The notes under the pieces are model-generated. The model searched no databases and was not told the DNA's origin. It saw only the letters and a program-made list of their open reading frames with translations. Source: Planctomycetota bacterium (GTDB taxonomy: Bacteria; Planctomycetota; Phycisphaerae; WQYP01). From it: a DNA stretch of 7,905 bases. The stretch covers positions 1-7,905 of the forward strand of contig JAKBAC010000152.1 in assembly GCA_021809365.1 (NCBI GenBank). Direction: 5' to 3'. This document shows, piece after piece, positions 1-6,387 of the stretch (position 1 is its first letter; each line of letters begins with the position of its first letter). Both the position numbers and the translations under genes were made by a program.

Positions 1-178
1 CGGTAACAAAGCGGAATTGGCCTGCGGATTTCTTGGCGAGTTGCTGTAATTCCTTGCGATCTCCATTGATGGAAATAACATCGATGTGCTGGTGTGGCGT
101 GCGTAGTTTGGCAATCTGCGCGGGCAGATCGGACTGGGATAAAAAGACCTTGGCGGTTACAAAGATACGTACCGGCCT
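1..178 (-). pseudogene. VWA-domain-like C-terminal fragment, out of frame with the upstream gene, cut by the window edge
   Basis: In the frame -1 relative to the zinc-ribbon gene, 59 codons translate to a protein-like stretch beginning RPVRIFVTAKVFLSQ, continuing with HIDVISINGDRKELQQLAKK and ending SAGQFRFVT at the window edge. The alternating strands and helices and the end pattern (hydrophobic strand, 'L..LAKKSAGQFRFV') resemble the last third of a von Willebrand factor A domain as found in planctomycete VWA proteins. The frame is open from the window edge back to a TGA at 281-283. It has no ATG or TTG start, and its only GTG lies in sequence encoding the neighbour's membrane helix. The first part of a VWA domain, with its metal-binding DxSxS motif, is absent. 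It is probably a remnant of a zinc-ribbon/TM/VWA protein after deletion or frameshift, or a sequencing error. An independent gene with an unusual start is possible but less likely. Confidence 0.45.
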
Positions 179-726
179 AACGCCACGATAAGAACGACGA
201 TGACCGCTATAACAAAGAGAAAAATAAAGGCCCCCAAGGCCCACAGAAGCAGCGTATTTTTCTCGGCGGGAGGAATCGGTTCAGTTGGCTTTTTTTTGGT
301 AACCGGACGAATCGGCGGTACTTTGCGTGTGATCATCGGGGATTGTGGTACGCCGGATAAGGTGTCCGGAACGGCAGGTTTGGGAGTTGGGCGTCCTGTT
401 TTTTTCCCCGGCGGTAAGTCGGAATGCATGGAAGAGCTGGTAAAGCCTCCGCTTCCGGATGATGGCGGAGCCGCGGGTCTTTGTGAGGATTGATCACGAA
501 ATCCGCTGGCGGATAAACCAGGGTCTTCATTGGGATCGCGCGGGCGGCTGCCGGGGGCGCTGGTGCCGGGGTCCGCGGGGCGTGTTCGTCCGGTGTTGGT
601 GGAACTGACGGTGGCAGGCACCTTTAACAGAGATCCGCATTTGCTGCACCGACATACGCCGCCACGGAATCCTTCATCGAGTTCCAGACGACTGTGGCAG
701 TGATAGCATTGAACAACAATGGCCAT
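157..726 (-). CDS. Zinc-ribbon protein with disordered linker and C-terminal membrane anchor
   Basis: The 189-residue product has three parts. Residues 1-36 form a small zinc-ribbon-like module with cysteine knuckles C7-x2-C10 and C27-x2-C30 (extra C25 and H9), which probably binds one zinc ion. Residues 40-155 are a low-complexity linker rich in Pro, Ser, Gly and Lys, probably disordered. Residues 159-183 are one strongly hydrophobic transmembrane helix, followed by only six residues (GRYVSL). With no signal peptide, the ribbon is probably cytoplasmic and the protein tail-anchored. The ATG at 726 is chosen because the zinc ribbon begins at once; no clear Shine-Dalgarno precedes it. It lies 71 bp downstream of the LysM gene on the same strand, so co-transcription is likely. 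In related planctomycete proteins, as I recall them, such a ribbon and helix precede a VWA domain, and VWA-like sequence lies just past this stop in another frame. This copy may therefore be truncated. Function unknown. Confidence 0.82.
   Translation of the reverse strand: MAIVVQCYHCHSRLELDEGFRGGVCRCSKCGSLLKVPATVSSTNTGRTRPADPGTSAPGSRPRDPNEDPGLSASGFRDQSSQRPAAPPSSGSGGFTSSSMHSDLPPGKKTGRPTPKPAVPDTLSGVPQSPMITRKVPPIRPVTKKKPTEPIPPAEKNTLLLWALGAFIFLFVIAVIVVLIVALGRYVSL
290..297 (-). repeat. A8 homopolymer tract inside the zinc-ribbon protein gene
   Basis: Eight consecutive A on the coding strand (T8 on the plus strand) encode part of the lysine run just before the membrane helix. It is the longest homopolymer in the gene and a natural place for slippage or a sequencing indel. 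Neither alternative frame entered here reaches the VWA-like fragment: a -1 shift meets TGA at 281-283, and a +1 shift meets a TAG within the membrane-helix region. Confidence 0.6.
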
Positions 727-797
727 AATGGATCAACCCATTTCCGCAAATGTTCCCGGCCGGCGGTTATGCACCTCCGGAAACTCCACTTATTTTA

Positions 798-1763
798 TCA
801 TGGTTCGACTTCAAAGCGAGAAAAATCCGGATTTATCATCCGGTGCAGGGATCTGATGGCGTGGGGAGAAAGTGTAATATCCGCATCAGGAATATTACCG
901 CCGGCCAGAATCAGACGGGATCGGCCCGATTGCAATATCCATTCATCAAGTCCCAGGGGACCGGGCAAATAATTGACCACCCGATAGCGGCCGACGGTCG
1001 GCTCAACGGGCGTAACAAGGTGAAACGAATAATCGGCAATAAAATGGCGGCGAATCATGACATCAATGCGCGATGCGTGAAGAATAAGATGAGCGTCCAT
1101 GGGGCCAAGAATGACTTTTACTCCCGCGCCGGCCAACATGGATCGGGCCTGCAAGCCAGGATTCAGCCGCAAGATCATGGCAGGAGTAATGCGATATAGC
1201 CGCGCCAGATAATCCAGAGAATTTCCCCCCTGCACAGTGATAAGTTTCACTAATGTATCGCCGGGGATAATCGCTGAACCTAATATACTGTGACGATTAA
1301 TCTCCATGAGCATGGATCGAATGGCAACCGCCTGCCTTTCGCCAAAGCCGGAAATATGCCGCAAGGCTGTTTGCAGAGTTCGCCGAGCCGTCAGCAACCG
1401 CCTTTGGCGAAGCTCCAAACGAGCTTGGCTGACTTGCCGGCGCGTACGGACCAATAGCCCAGGCGACAGAACGTGAAGAACTTCCGGTCCAGCAGCGGGG
1501 GCGAGATCAGATGTGAAGCTTTGAGCCAGCGGCCCGGCGTCCGAATTATCCGGCGACGAGAAGGGCGTAGCAGGATCTTGATTCGTCGTCGGTTGTTTGG
1601 CCAGCGGCGCTGTTATGGCATGGTGCGGCTGCAACGCCTTGAGGACCTGCTTGCGTACTTTAATCGCTTGCCAGGCACCCCATATCATCAGAATGCTGAC
1701 GATAATCCAGAGCAGAGCATCCCGTGATTTTGGCGCTGAACCGGATTTAAAGCGAATAGCCAT
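798..1763 (-). CDS. Membrane-anchored LysM protein with a degenerate L,D-transpeptidase-like domain
   Basis: This 321-residue protein probably sits in the envelope and contacts peptidoglycan. Residues 17-34 form an N-terminal transmembrane helix, followed by a Pro/Ala-rich linker. Residues ~100-155 are Arg/Leu-rich helices like those preceding LysM in planctomycete L,D-transpeptidases. Residues 176-218 are a LysM module (TVQGGNSLDYLARLYRITPA). From ~219 the sequence follows the YkuD pattern (VILGPMDAHL, then PLG-x3-WI at 269-276). Where active enzymes have IHGTN it reads LAGGN, and where they have GCIRLS it reads ADITLS, so catalytic His, Cys and Arg appear to be Ala287, Asp295 and Thr297. 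The protein contains no cysteine, so it cannot be an active YkuD transpeptidase; a binding or scaffold role is inferred. The start is the ATG at 1763; a GTG at 1790 would add nine residues. Neither has a Shine-Dalgarno. It probably leads an operon with the zinc-ribbon gene. Confidence 0.82.
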   Translation of the reverse strand: MAIRFKSGSAPKSRDALLWIIVSILMIWGAWQAIKVRKQVLKALQPHHAITAPLAKQPTTNQDPATPFSSPDNSDAGPLAQSFTSDLAPAAGPEVLHVLSPGLLVRTRRQVSQARLELRQRRLLTARRTLQTALRHISGFGERQAVAIRSMLMEINRHSILGSAIIPGDTLVKLITVQGGNSLDYLARLYRITPAMILRLNPGLQARSMLAGAGVKVILGPMDAHLILHASRIDVMIRRHFIADYSFHLVTPVEPTVGRYRVVNYLPGPLGLDEWILQSGRSRLILAGGNIPDADITLSPHAIRSLHRMINPDFSRFEVEP

Positions 1764-1910
1764 GCCGCTCACTGTACACGCACTATGCACCTTTGATCCA
1801 CTGATGCCGGCGGATATTCAACACAAAACCGGGCCAATCCGTTAAACTGTATTCCCCTGTGAAGAACCGTCACAGTAACCCCGGGGGCCGTCCCGGGCGG
1901 AGATGGAGCC

Positions 1911-1982
1911 ATGCCTTTGCAATGTTTGCCCCGGCGGCGCATGCAGGCTCCTGGAAAACGAAAATGCAAATTGAAGGATTAA
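1911..1982 (+). other. Possible short basic leader ORF upstream of truD
   Basis: A 23-codon ORF, MPLQCLPRRRMQAPGKRKCK followed by LKD and TAA, begins 8 bases after a GGAG at 1899-1902 and ends 4 bases before the truD start. A second 23-codon ORF in another frame (ATG 1903, TGA 1972-1974) encodes a peptide with four cysteines, and its stop overlaps the truD ribosome binding site. Either could couple translation to truD, but ORFs of this size arise often by chance. I recognise neither peptide. Confidence 0.2.
1974..1978 (+). promoter_or_regulatory. Ribosome binding site of truD
   Basis: AAGGA lies 8 bases before the ATG at 1987 and supports that start. No convincing -35/-10 pair was found in the 1764-1986 gap. 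The gap contains the GC-rich palindromes CCCCGGGG at 1879-1886 and CCCGGG at 1892-1897, of unknown meaning. Confidence 0.8.
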
Positions 1983-1986
1983 CACC

Positions 1987-3249
1987 ATGGAAACCCCTTA
2001 TCTGACAACTGATTTACCCGGGGTCGGCGGGCAGATTAAAATTCGACCCGATGATTTCATCGTGGAGGAAATTCCACTTTATGAACCATCCGGCAACGGC
2101 ATTCATTGTTATGCACACATTGAAAAACGCGGCATTCCCACTCTGGCGGCGGTGAACGTATTTGCCAAGGCTTTGGGACGGCGTTCTATAGAAGTCGGGT
2201 ATGCCGGGTTGAAAGATGCCCAGGCGGTAGCGCGGCAAACCTTCAGCATTGAGCATGAAGGGCATGAACGCATCGCAGCGTTAAAACTGCCCAACATCAA
2301 AATTCTGGCGGTGAAACGCCATACCAATAAACTTAAAATCGGTCACTTGGCAGGCAATCGTTTTACAGTCAAAATTCGCCGGGCGGAATGGAGCCTGCCG
2401 GGCGGATCGCTATCTGAGGCGCAAACACGGGCGGCGGCGGTACTGGCAAGATTATCGCGAACCGGCGTGCCGAACTTTTTCGGCATGCAGAGATTCGGCA
2501 TGAGAAGGGATAACCATCTGCTGGGGCTTTTTCTGCTGCGCGATCAAAGCAAGGAGTTTCTCACGCGGTGGCTGGGAGAACCTGATGAAAGCGTGGATCA
2601 CGGTTCCGTGCTTCAGGCTCGCCGGCATTTTGCCAATAACAATCTGGAACTGGCCAATGCCCATTGGCCGGGACACTTGCGCGACGAGCGACGAGCGCTA
2701 AGCATTCTGGCCAGAAATCCGGGGCAGTGGGATAAAGCCATGCGGGTGGTGGATATTCGCCTGAAGCGACTGCTGATCTCGGCGTTGCAGGCCCATTTGT
2801 TTAATGAATTGCTGCGCAGGCGTATGGGCGAGTTAAATAAAATCCTGCCCGGTGATTTGGCGTGGAAACATGATATTGGGGCGGTATTCCGCGTGGAGAT
2901 GGCCGACGATAAAGTGCAAATTGAGCAGGCCCGCTGCGATCAACATGAAATTTCCCCGTCCGGCCCCATGTTCGGCTACCGCATGACGCAGCCGGAGGGA
3001 TTGCCGCTGGAAATGGAAAATAAAGTTCTGGCGTCTAATGACCTGACACTGGAAGCCTTTCAGGGGCCGCGGGCCTATAAGACCAAAGGCTCCCGCCGGC
3101 CCATGCGGTTTTTCCCCACCGATATGCACCTGAACACCGGCACCGATGACGTCGGGCCGTACCTGGAATTAAAATTTGTTTCACCGCCCGGCTGCTTTGC
3201 CACAGTTCTGCTGGGGGAAATCATGAAAACCGATGTGCCGGAACAATAA
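1987..3249 (+). CDS. truD: tRNA pseudouridine(13) synthase TruD
   Basis: TruD isomerises uridine 13 to pseudouridine in the D-arm of certain tRNAs (tRNA-Glu in E. coli) in the cytoplasm. The 420-residue product carries the family motifs in order. An N-terminal FIVEEIPLYEPSGNGIH block is at residues 24-40. The catalytic motif GLKDA is at 74-78, with Asp77 as the nucleophile. HTNKLKIGHLAGNRF at 112-126 is the conserved basic/GNRF segment, and NFFGMQRFG at 163-171 marks entry to the TRUD insertion domain. SGPMFG at 325-330 and RAYKTKGSRRPMRF at 362-375 belong to the C-terminal half of the catalytic fold. The length is somewhat above the E. coli enzyme (~350 residues), within what diverse bacterial TruD proteins reach. 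The start is fixed by the AAGGA at 1974-1978 and by the motif-containing N terminus. The gene stands alone on its strand and converges on the Nudix gene, 56 bp away; no clear hairpin terminator is visible there. Confidence 0.97.
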   Translation: METPYLTTDLPGVGGQIKIRPDDFIVEEIPLYEPSGNGIHCYAHIEKRGIPTLAAVNVFAKALGRRSIEVGYAGLKDAQAVARQTFSIEHEGHERIAALKLPNIKILAVKRHTNKLKIGHLAGNRFTVKIRRAEWSLPGGSLSEAQTRAAAVLARLSRTGVPNFFGMQRFGMRRDNHLLGLFLLRDQSKEFLTRWLGEPDESVDHGSVLQARRHFANNNLELANAHWPGHLRDERRALSILARNPGQWDKAMRVVDIRLKRLLISALQAHLFNELLRRRMGELNKILPGDLAWKHDIGAVFRVEMADDKVQIEQARCDQHEISPSGPMFGYRMTQPEGLPLEMENKVLASNDLTLEAFQGPRAYKTKGSRRPMRFFPTDMHLNTGTDDVGPYLELKFVSPPGCFATVLLGEIMKTDVPEQ

Positions 3250-3305
3250 TATTCTGCATAGCGTTGCCGGAGGCGATCAGATGCGATGTGGCATAATTCA
3301 CGATT

Positions 3306-3785
3306 TCACCGCCGAGCGTTGATCTTGATGGTCAATAATTCCTTGGCAGGCGATGTACCGAGAATATCCTGTTCAATAATGGCAATCGCCTGCCGCTGAA
3401 CCCGCCATACAAAATGTTCCGCGACATCGGACACATCCACCCAGCGGAAATCATCATGTTCGGCATCGATGATCACTTTGGCGTGCGGTGCGATCTGCGC
3501 AGCGAACACGGGCAAAACCGTCACTCGGTCGCGTGCGCGATGATAAAAACTTTCCAGATATTCCACCTGAAAAAATTTTGTCGGCACAAGCTGCGTTTCC
3601 TCTTTAAGCTCCCGAAGTGCCGCGTCGATGGCGGTTTCCCCTGACTTTATCCCACCGTAAACCGTTTGCCATGTTCCGGCGTAGTCGCCCGACCCTGCCG
3701 CCCGATGCAATTGCAGGAACTGCGCTCCACCCGACAAAAGCCTAAACACATAAACCGCCACGCGATTAGACTTCACCTTGGGCAT
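3306..3785 (-). CDS. Nudix hydrolase (NTP pyrophosphohydrolase-like)
   Basis: Nudix enzymes hydrolyse a nucleoside diphosphate linked to another group, using Mg2+ held by the Nudix box. In this 159-residue cytoplasmic protein the box spans residues 44-66 (GGIKSGE, seven residues, RELKEETQL) and fits GX5EX7REUXEEXGU, with metal ligands Glu59, Glu62 and Glu63 present. The one deviation is Gln65 where the consensus has Gly. GTWQTVYGG before the box, and the FYHRARDRVTVLPVFAA strand after it, recall bacterial dihydroneopterin triphosphate or dATP pyrophosphohydrolases (NudB-like), but the substrate cannot be settled from sequence. A GGAG seven bases upstream supports the ATG at 3785. The gene follows ispA by 73 bp on the same strand, so co-transcription is possible; a hairpin-capable inverted repeat lies in that gap. 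The function bears no obvious relation to prenyl synthesis. Confidence 0.93.
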   Translation of the reverse strand: MPKVKSNRVAVYVFRLLSGGAQFLQLHRAAGSGDYAGTWQTVYGGIKSGETAIDAALRELKEETQLVPTKFFQVEYLESFYHRARDRVTVLPVFAAQIAPHAKVIIDAEHDDFRWVDVSDVAEHFVWRVQRQAIAIIEQDILGTSPAKELLTIKINARR

Positions 3786-3792
3786 AAACCAG

Positions 3793-3796
3793 CTCC
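3793..3796 (-). promoter_or_regulatory. Ribosome binding site of the Nudix gene
   Basis: GGAG on the minus strand lies seven bases before the ATG at 3785, and supports that start. Confidence 0.75.
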
Positions 3797-3813
3797 GTAA
3801 TAACGCCTGTGTT

Positions 3814-3854
3814 GTACCACAGCACCGGTGGCGCGGGCAATGACCTGGTGGTAC
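3814..3854. repeat. Inverted repeat between ispA and the Nudix gene
   Basis: GTACCAC at 3814-3820 pairs perfectly with GTGGTAC at 3848-3854 across a 27-base loop, and the loop contains the palindrome CACCGGTG (3823-3830). It starts just after the ispA stop codon on the transcribed strand. It has no U-run, so it is not a classical intrinsic terminator. It could be an mRNA stability or processing hairpin, or a chance pairing. Confidence 0.4.
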
Positions 3855-3858
3855 GCTG

Positions 3859-4782
3859 CTAATGATCCCGCTGGGCTAATTCGATGACCAGTTGGGCCAG
3901 GGGGTGGGCGGCGGGGCCAAGGCGGGCGGCCATGTCCTGGGCGATTTGAACCTGCTTGGCGAGATGTTGGCGCGATTCTTCCAGGCCCAACAGCGACGGA
4001 TAGGTCAGCTTTCCAATAGCCGCATCCTTGCCGGCCTTTTTACCTAGATTCTCCGCGGTGGAAGTCGCATCCAGCACGTCATCCACAATTTGAAATGCTA
4101 AACCTACGGCTCGCCCTAACGCGTCAACGGTGTGTAAATCCGCCTCAGAAACACCGCCGGATAAGGCCCCCATGCGGCAGGCGGCGTTAATCAGCGCGCC
4201 GGTTTTCATACGGTGAATGCGCTGCAAATGTGTTAATGAGCCACTGGCCCCTTTGGACTTTTCCGCCGGGTAGCATGTGTCCAATATCTGCCCGCCGATC
4301 ATGCCCGCGGCCCCCGTAGCCACGCCCAGTTCTTTGACCAGCCGGATAGCCAATGCCGGATCAGGCACGTGCGTTGCCAGCAATTCAAAGGCCAGGGTGT
4401 TCATCGCGTCACCCGCCAGGATCGCAACGGCATCGCCATAAACTTTATGATTGGTGGGCCGACCGCGCCGGAGATCATCATTGTCCATCGCAGGCAAATC
4501 ATCGTGCACCAGCGAAAAACAGTGAATGAGTTCCAAGGCACCGGCCGCCGGTAATGCCGCCGCTTCATCGCCCCCCACCGCCCGGCAGGATAACATTGCC
4601 AACGCCGGGCGGATGCGTTTCCCCGGACCAAACAGGCTGTAGGAAATGGATTCCATCAGAACCGGCGGTGCGTCAGGTACGTGCGCGAGAACCCCGCGAA
4701 GAAAATCATCCGTTTGCAAAGCGAATGATTTAACCATATCCATAATATTACAACTTGATGCAACCGGTGCCGATGCAGCCAT
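3859..4782 (-). CDS. ispA: Polyprenyl (farnesyl) diphosphate synthase
   Basis: This enzyme condenses isopentenyl diphosphate with allylic diphosphates, giving the C15 precursor for undecaprenyl phosphate, quinones and other isoprenoids. The 307-residue product shows GPGKRIRP (52-59), which binds the isopentenyl substrate. The first Asp-rich motif is DDLPAMD (Asp94, Asp95, Asp100) followed by LRRGRPTNH, and the second is DDVLD (Asp234, 235, 238); both hold Mg2+. Phe89, five residues before the first Asp, and the two extra residues within the first motif are features of bacterial-type farnesyl diphosphate synthases. C15 is therefore the likely product, though geranylgeranyl diphosphate cannot be excluded. 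The ATG at 4782 is chosen over an upstream in-frame GTG at 4821 because a perfect AGGAGG sits just before it and a TATAAT lies between the two. The usual neighbours xseB and dxs are absent. htrA diverges from it. Confidence 0.95.
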   Translation of the reverse strand: MAASAPVASSCNIMDMVKSFALQTDDFLRGVLAHVPDAPPVLMESISYSLFGPGKRIRPALAMLSCRAVGGDEAAALPAAGALELIHCFSLVHDDLPAMDNDDLRRGRPTNHKVYGDAVAILAGDAMNTLAFELLATHVPDPALAIRLVKELGVATGAAGMIGGQILDTCYPAEKSKGASGSLTHLQRIHRMKTGALINAACRMGALSGGVSEADLHTVDALGRAVGLAFQIVDDVLDATSTAENLGKKAGKDAAIGKLTYPSLLGLEESRQHLAKQVQIAQDMAARLGPAAHPLAQLVIELAQRDH

Positions 4783-4786
4783 GGTG

Positions 4787-4792
4787 CCTCCT
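4787..4792 (-). promoter_or_regulatory. Strong Shine-Dalgarno of ispA
   Basis: A perfect AGGAGG on the minus strand lies four bases before the ATG at 4782. The spacing is short, but the match is the best in the window. It decides the start against the GTG at 4821. Confidence 0.85.
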
Positions 4793-4809
4793 AAAAATTC
4801 CGCGGCCAA

Positions 4810-4815
4810 ATTATA
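4810..4815 (-). promoter_or_regulatory. Putative -10 box of the ispA promoter
   Basis: A perfect TATAAT on the minus strand lies 27 bases before the ispA ATG, which would give a leader of about 20 bases holding the AGGAGG. The -35 region 16-18 bases further upstream (around 4832-4839) is a poor match to TTGACA. The -10 position is therefore likely, but the full promoter is not proven. Confidence 0.6.
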
Positions 4816-4913
4816 CCGCACGGCTCATTATTTCGCACAGGCACCCTGAAGGCGCCGAGCAGGCGGAGAAATTGCCACGCCCGGCGATAATAAATTAATT
4901 CGGTTGCTGGATT

Positions 4914-4934
4914 CATACCCGCTGATGCGGTATG
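4914..4934. promoter_or_regulatory. Imperfect dyad upstream of htrA (possible operator)
   Basis: CATACC at 4914-4919 pairs with GGTATG at 4929-4934. Inside this, GC at 4921-4922 pairs with GC at 4927-4928, leaving a bulged C at 4920 and a TGAT loop. It lies 33 bases before the htrA start codon, where a repressor site or a leader hairpin could act. HtrA-type genes are often stress-induced, but no recognisable stress-sigma promoter was identified here. Confidence 0.4.
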
Positions 4935-4955
4935 ACATAGAGTGGCGATGGTATT

Positions 4956-4959
4956 GGAG
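4956..4959 (+). promoter_or_regulatory. Ribosome binding site of htrA
   Basis: GGAG lies eight bases before the ATG at 4968, at standard spacing. It supports the start that gives an intact signal peptide. Confidence 0.8.
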
Positions 4960-4967
4960 ATACACTC

Positions 4968-6335
4968 ATGCGCGTGAGTAAAATTCTGGCGGCCCTTGTG
5001 ATTACCACTCTGACACCGGCGGGCGCTGGTATCGCTGCGACCTGGCAACCCCATATAAATACGGCCAATTTACGCGATACGATTACCGTGCAGATTATTC
5101 ATCACGCGCAGCCGGCCATTGTGTCTATTACAGCTAAGAAAATTATTGCGCGCGAAGTCAATGTTTTCGGCAATATGTTCTTAGCGCCGGGGTTTGGAGA
5201 AATCGTCCGCACGCCCGCCGATTTTCTGGGTAGCGGATTTATTATTCAAAAGAACGGCTACGTGGTGACCAACAATCATGTGGTGGATCAGGCCAAACAG
5301 ATTTCCGTGACCTTATCCAACGGGAAAAAATATGCCGCTCACGTTGTCGGCAGCGATCCGCAGGCGGACTTGGCGATTTTGAAAATAACCGCCGCCACCG
5401 GCCACACATTTCCAACGCTTCCCCTGGGGGATTCTTCGACGTTGATGATTGGTGAACCCACGATCGCCGTGGGCAATCCATTCGGATTCAGTCAAAGTGT
5501 CAGTACGGGAATTGTCTCAGCGATCGGCCGGGAAATTCATGAGCCGAATAATCCGGTACCGCTGAAAAACCTGATACAAACGGATGCCGCAATTAATCCC
5601 GGCAACTCCGGAGGCCCGCTGTTAAATGCGTATGGGCAGGTCATCGGCATCAATACCGCCATCCGGGGCAATGCCCAGAATATCGGCTTTGCCATCGGCG
5701 TGAACAGACTCTATGGACTCATCAGCACCCTGATGAACCCGGAAATCACCAATGGCGTGCTGATTCCCGTCACATTTGCCGGCCAGAGAACATTTCATTC
5801 GCCGGCCACCATTGACCAGCACGTTGTGATTGCCGGAACACATGGCCCGACGGTGGTGTCCGTAGACGGAATTCCCACTCCGAATTTACTTGATGCGTAT
5901 GCGGCCCTGCTGACCGTGACGATTGGGGAAAAAACTGTGGTGGTGGATTTTTCCAATGGCACAAAGAGAACTTACCCCGTGAGTGTGGCCCCGCCGACGC
6001 CGGCGCAGATCAAGGTGCGGCGAATTATTCAAGCGGTCAAGCAAGTCATGGGCTGTACGATCGAACAGGTAACGCCGACACTGGGGAAAAAATTTAATCT
6101 CGGCGTAAACAACGGCCTGCTTATTACGCAAGTGAATGCCGGCTCCATGGCGGCCCAGGCAGGGTTGAAACCGGGGGATGTGCTGGTGCAGTTAGGCCCG
6201 TATCGCATCAGAACCCTTACGGATCTTGGATCCCTGCTGCCGCGCCTGCCCAATCAGGGGCAGGTTCTTGTCAGGGTGGTGCGCCATCATCGGCTGGGCC
6301 AGGGGTATTTAGCCATGCCAGGGAATACGCACTGA
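4968..6335 (+). CDS. htrA: HtrA/DegP-family periplasmic serine protease
   Basis: HtrA proteases degrade or refold damaged envelope proteins. The 455-residue product has a signal peptide (positive MRVSK, hydrophobic core, likely cleavage after Ala23-Ala24), so it is exported. The chymotrypsin-like domain (~residues 40-255) has an intact catalytic triad: His104 in TNNHVV, Asp134 in QADLAI and Ser214 in GNSGGP. NPFGFSQSVSTGIVSA (170-185) and NIGFAIGVN (238-246) are further family landmarks. Residues ~262-340 look like a first PDZ domain that is shortened, lacking the usual 'SPA..AGL..GD' ligand-loop segment before VVSVDGIP. Residues ~365-440 form an ordinary second PDZ (GLLITQVNAGSMAAQAGLKPGDV). 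Total length is close to E. coli DegP (474). GGAG eight bases upstream supports the start. It diverges from ispA across ~185 bp and converges on the prepilin-like gene. Substrates and oligomeric state cannot be read from sequence. Confidence 0.95.
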   Translation: MRVSKILAALVITTLTPAGAGIAATWQPHINTANLRDTITVQIIHHAQPAIVSITAKKIIAREVNVFGNMFLAPGFGEIVRTPADFLGSGFIIQKNGYVVTNNHVVDQAKQISVTLSNGKKYAAHVVGSDPQADLAILKITAATGHTFPTLPLGDSSTLMIGEPTIAVGNPFGFSQSVSTGIVSAIGREIHEPNNPVPLKNLIQTDAAINPGNSGGPLLNAYGQVIGINTAIRGNAQNIGFAIGVNRLYGLISTLMNPEITNGVLIPVTFAGQRTFHSPATIDQHVVIAGTHGPTVVSVDGIPTPNLLDAYAALLTVTIGEKTVVVDFSNGTKRTYPVSVAPPTPAQIKVRRIIQAVKQVMGCTIEQVTPTLGKKFNLGVNNGLLITQVNAGSMAAQAGLKPGDVLVQLGPYRIRTLTDLGSLLPRLPNQGQVLVRVVRHHRLGQGYLAMPGNTH

Positions 6336-6387
6336 TTCTGTAATAACCTAAACGCGCACGGTTTCAGAAATCGGGATTGAATAGAAC

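Noticed and set aside
281..297. Programmed frameshift at the A8 run, which could have joined the zinc-ribbon protein to the VWA-like tail.
   Set aside because: A -1 slip there meets TGA at 281-283 and a +1 slip meets a TAG in the membrane-helix region; neither reaches the VWA-like frame.
750..1199. 149-residue plus-strand ORF opposite the LysM gene.
   Set aside because: It is antisense to a recognisable domain-containing gene, and its translation shows no domain or coherent hydrophobic pattern.
3250..3305. Bidirectional terminator between the convergent truD and Nudix genes.
   Set aside because: Only 3-4 bp stems can be drawn and no T-run follows on either strand.
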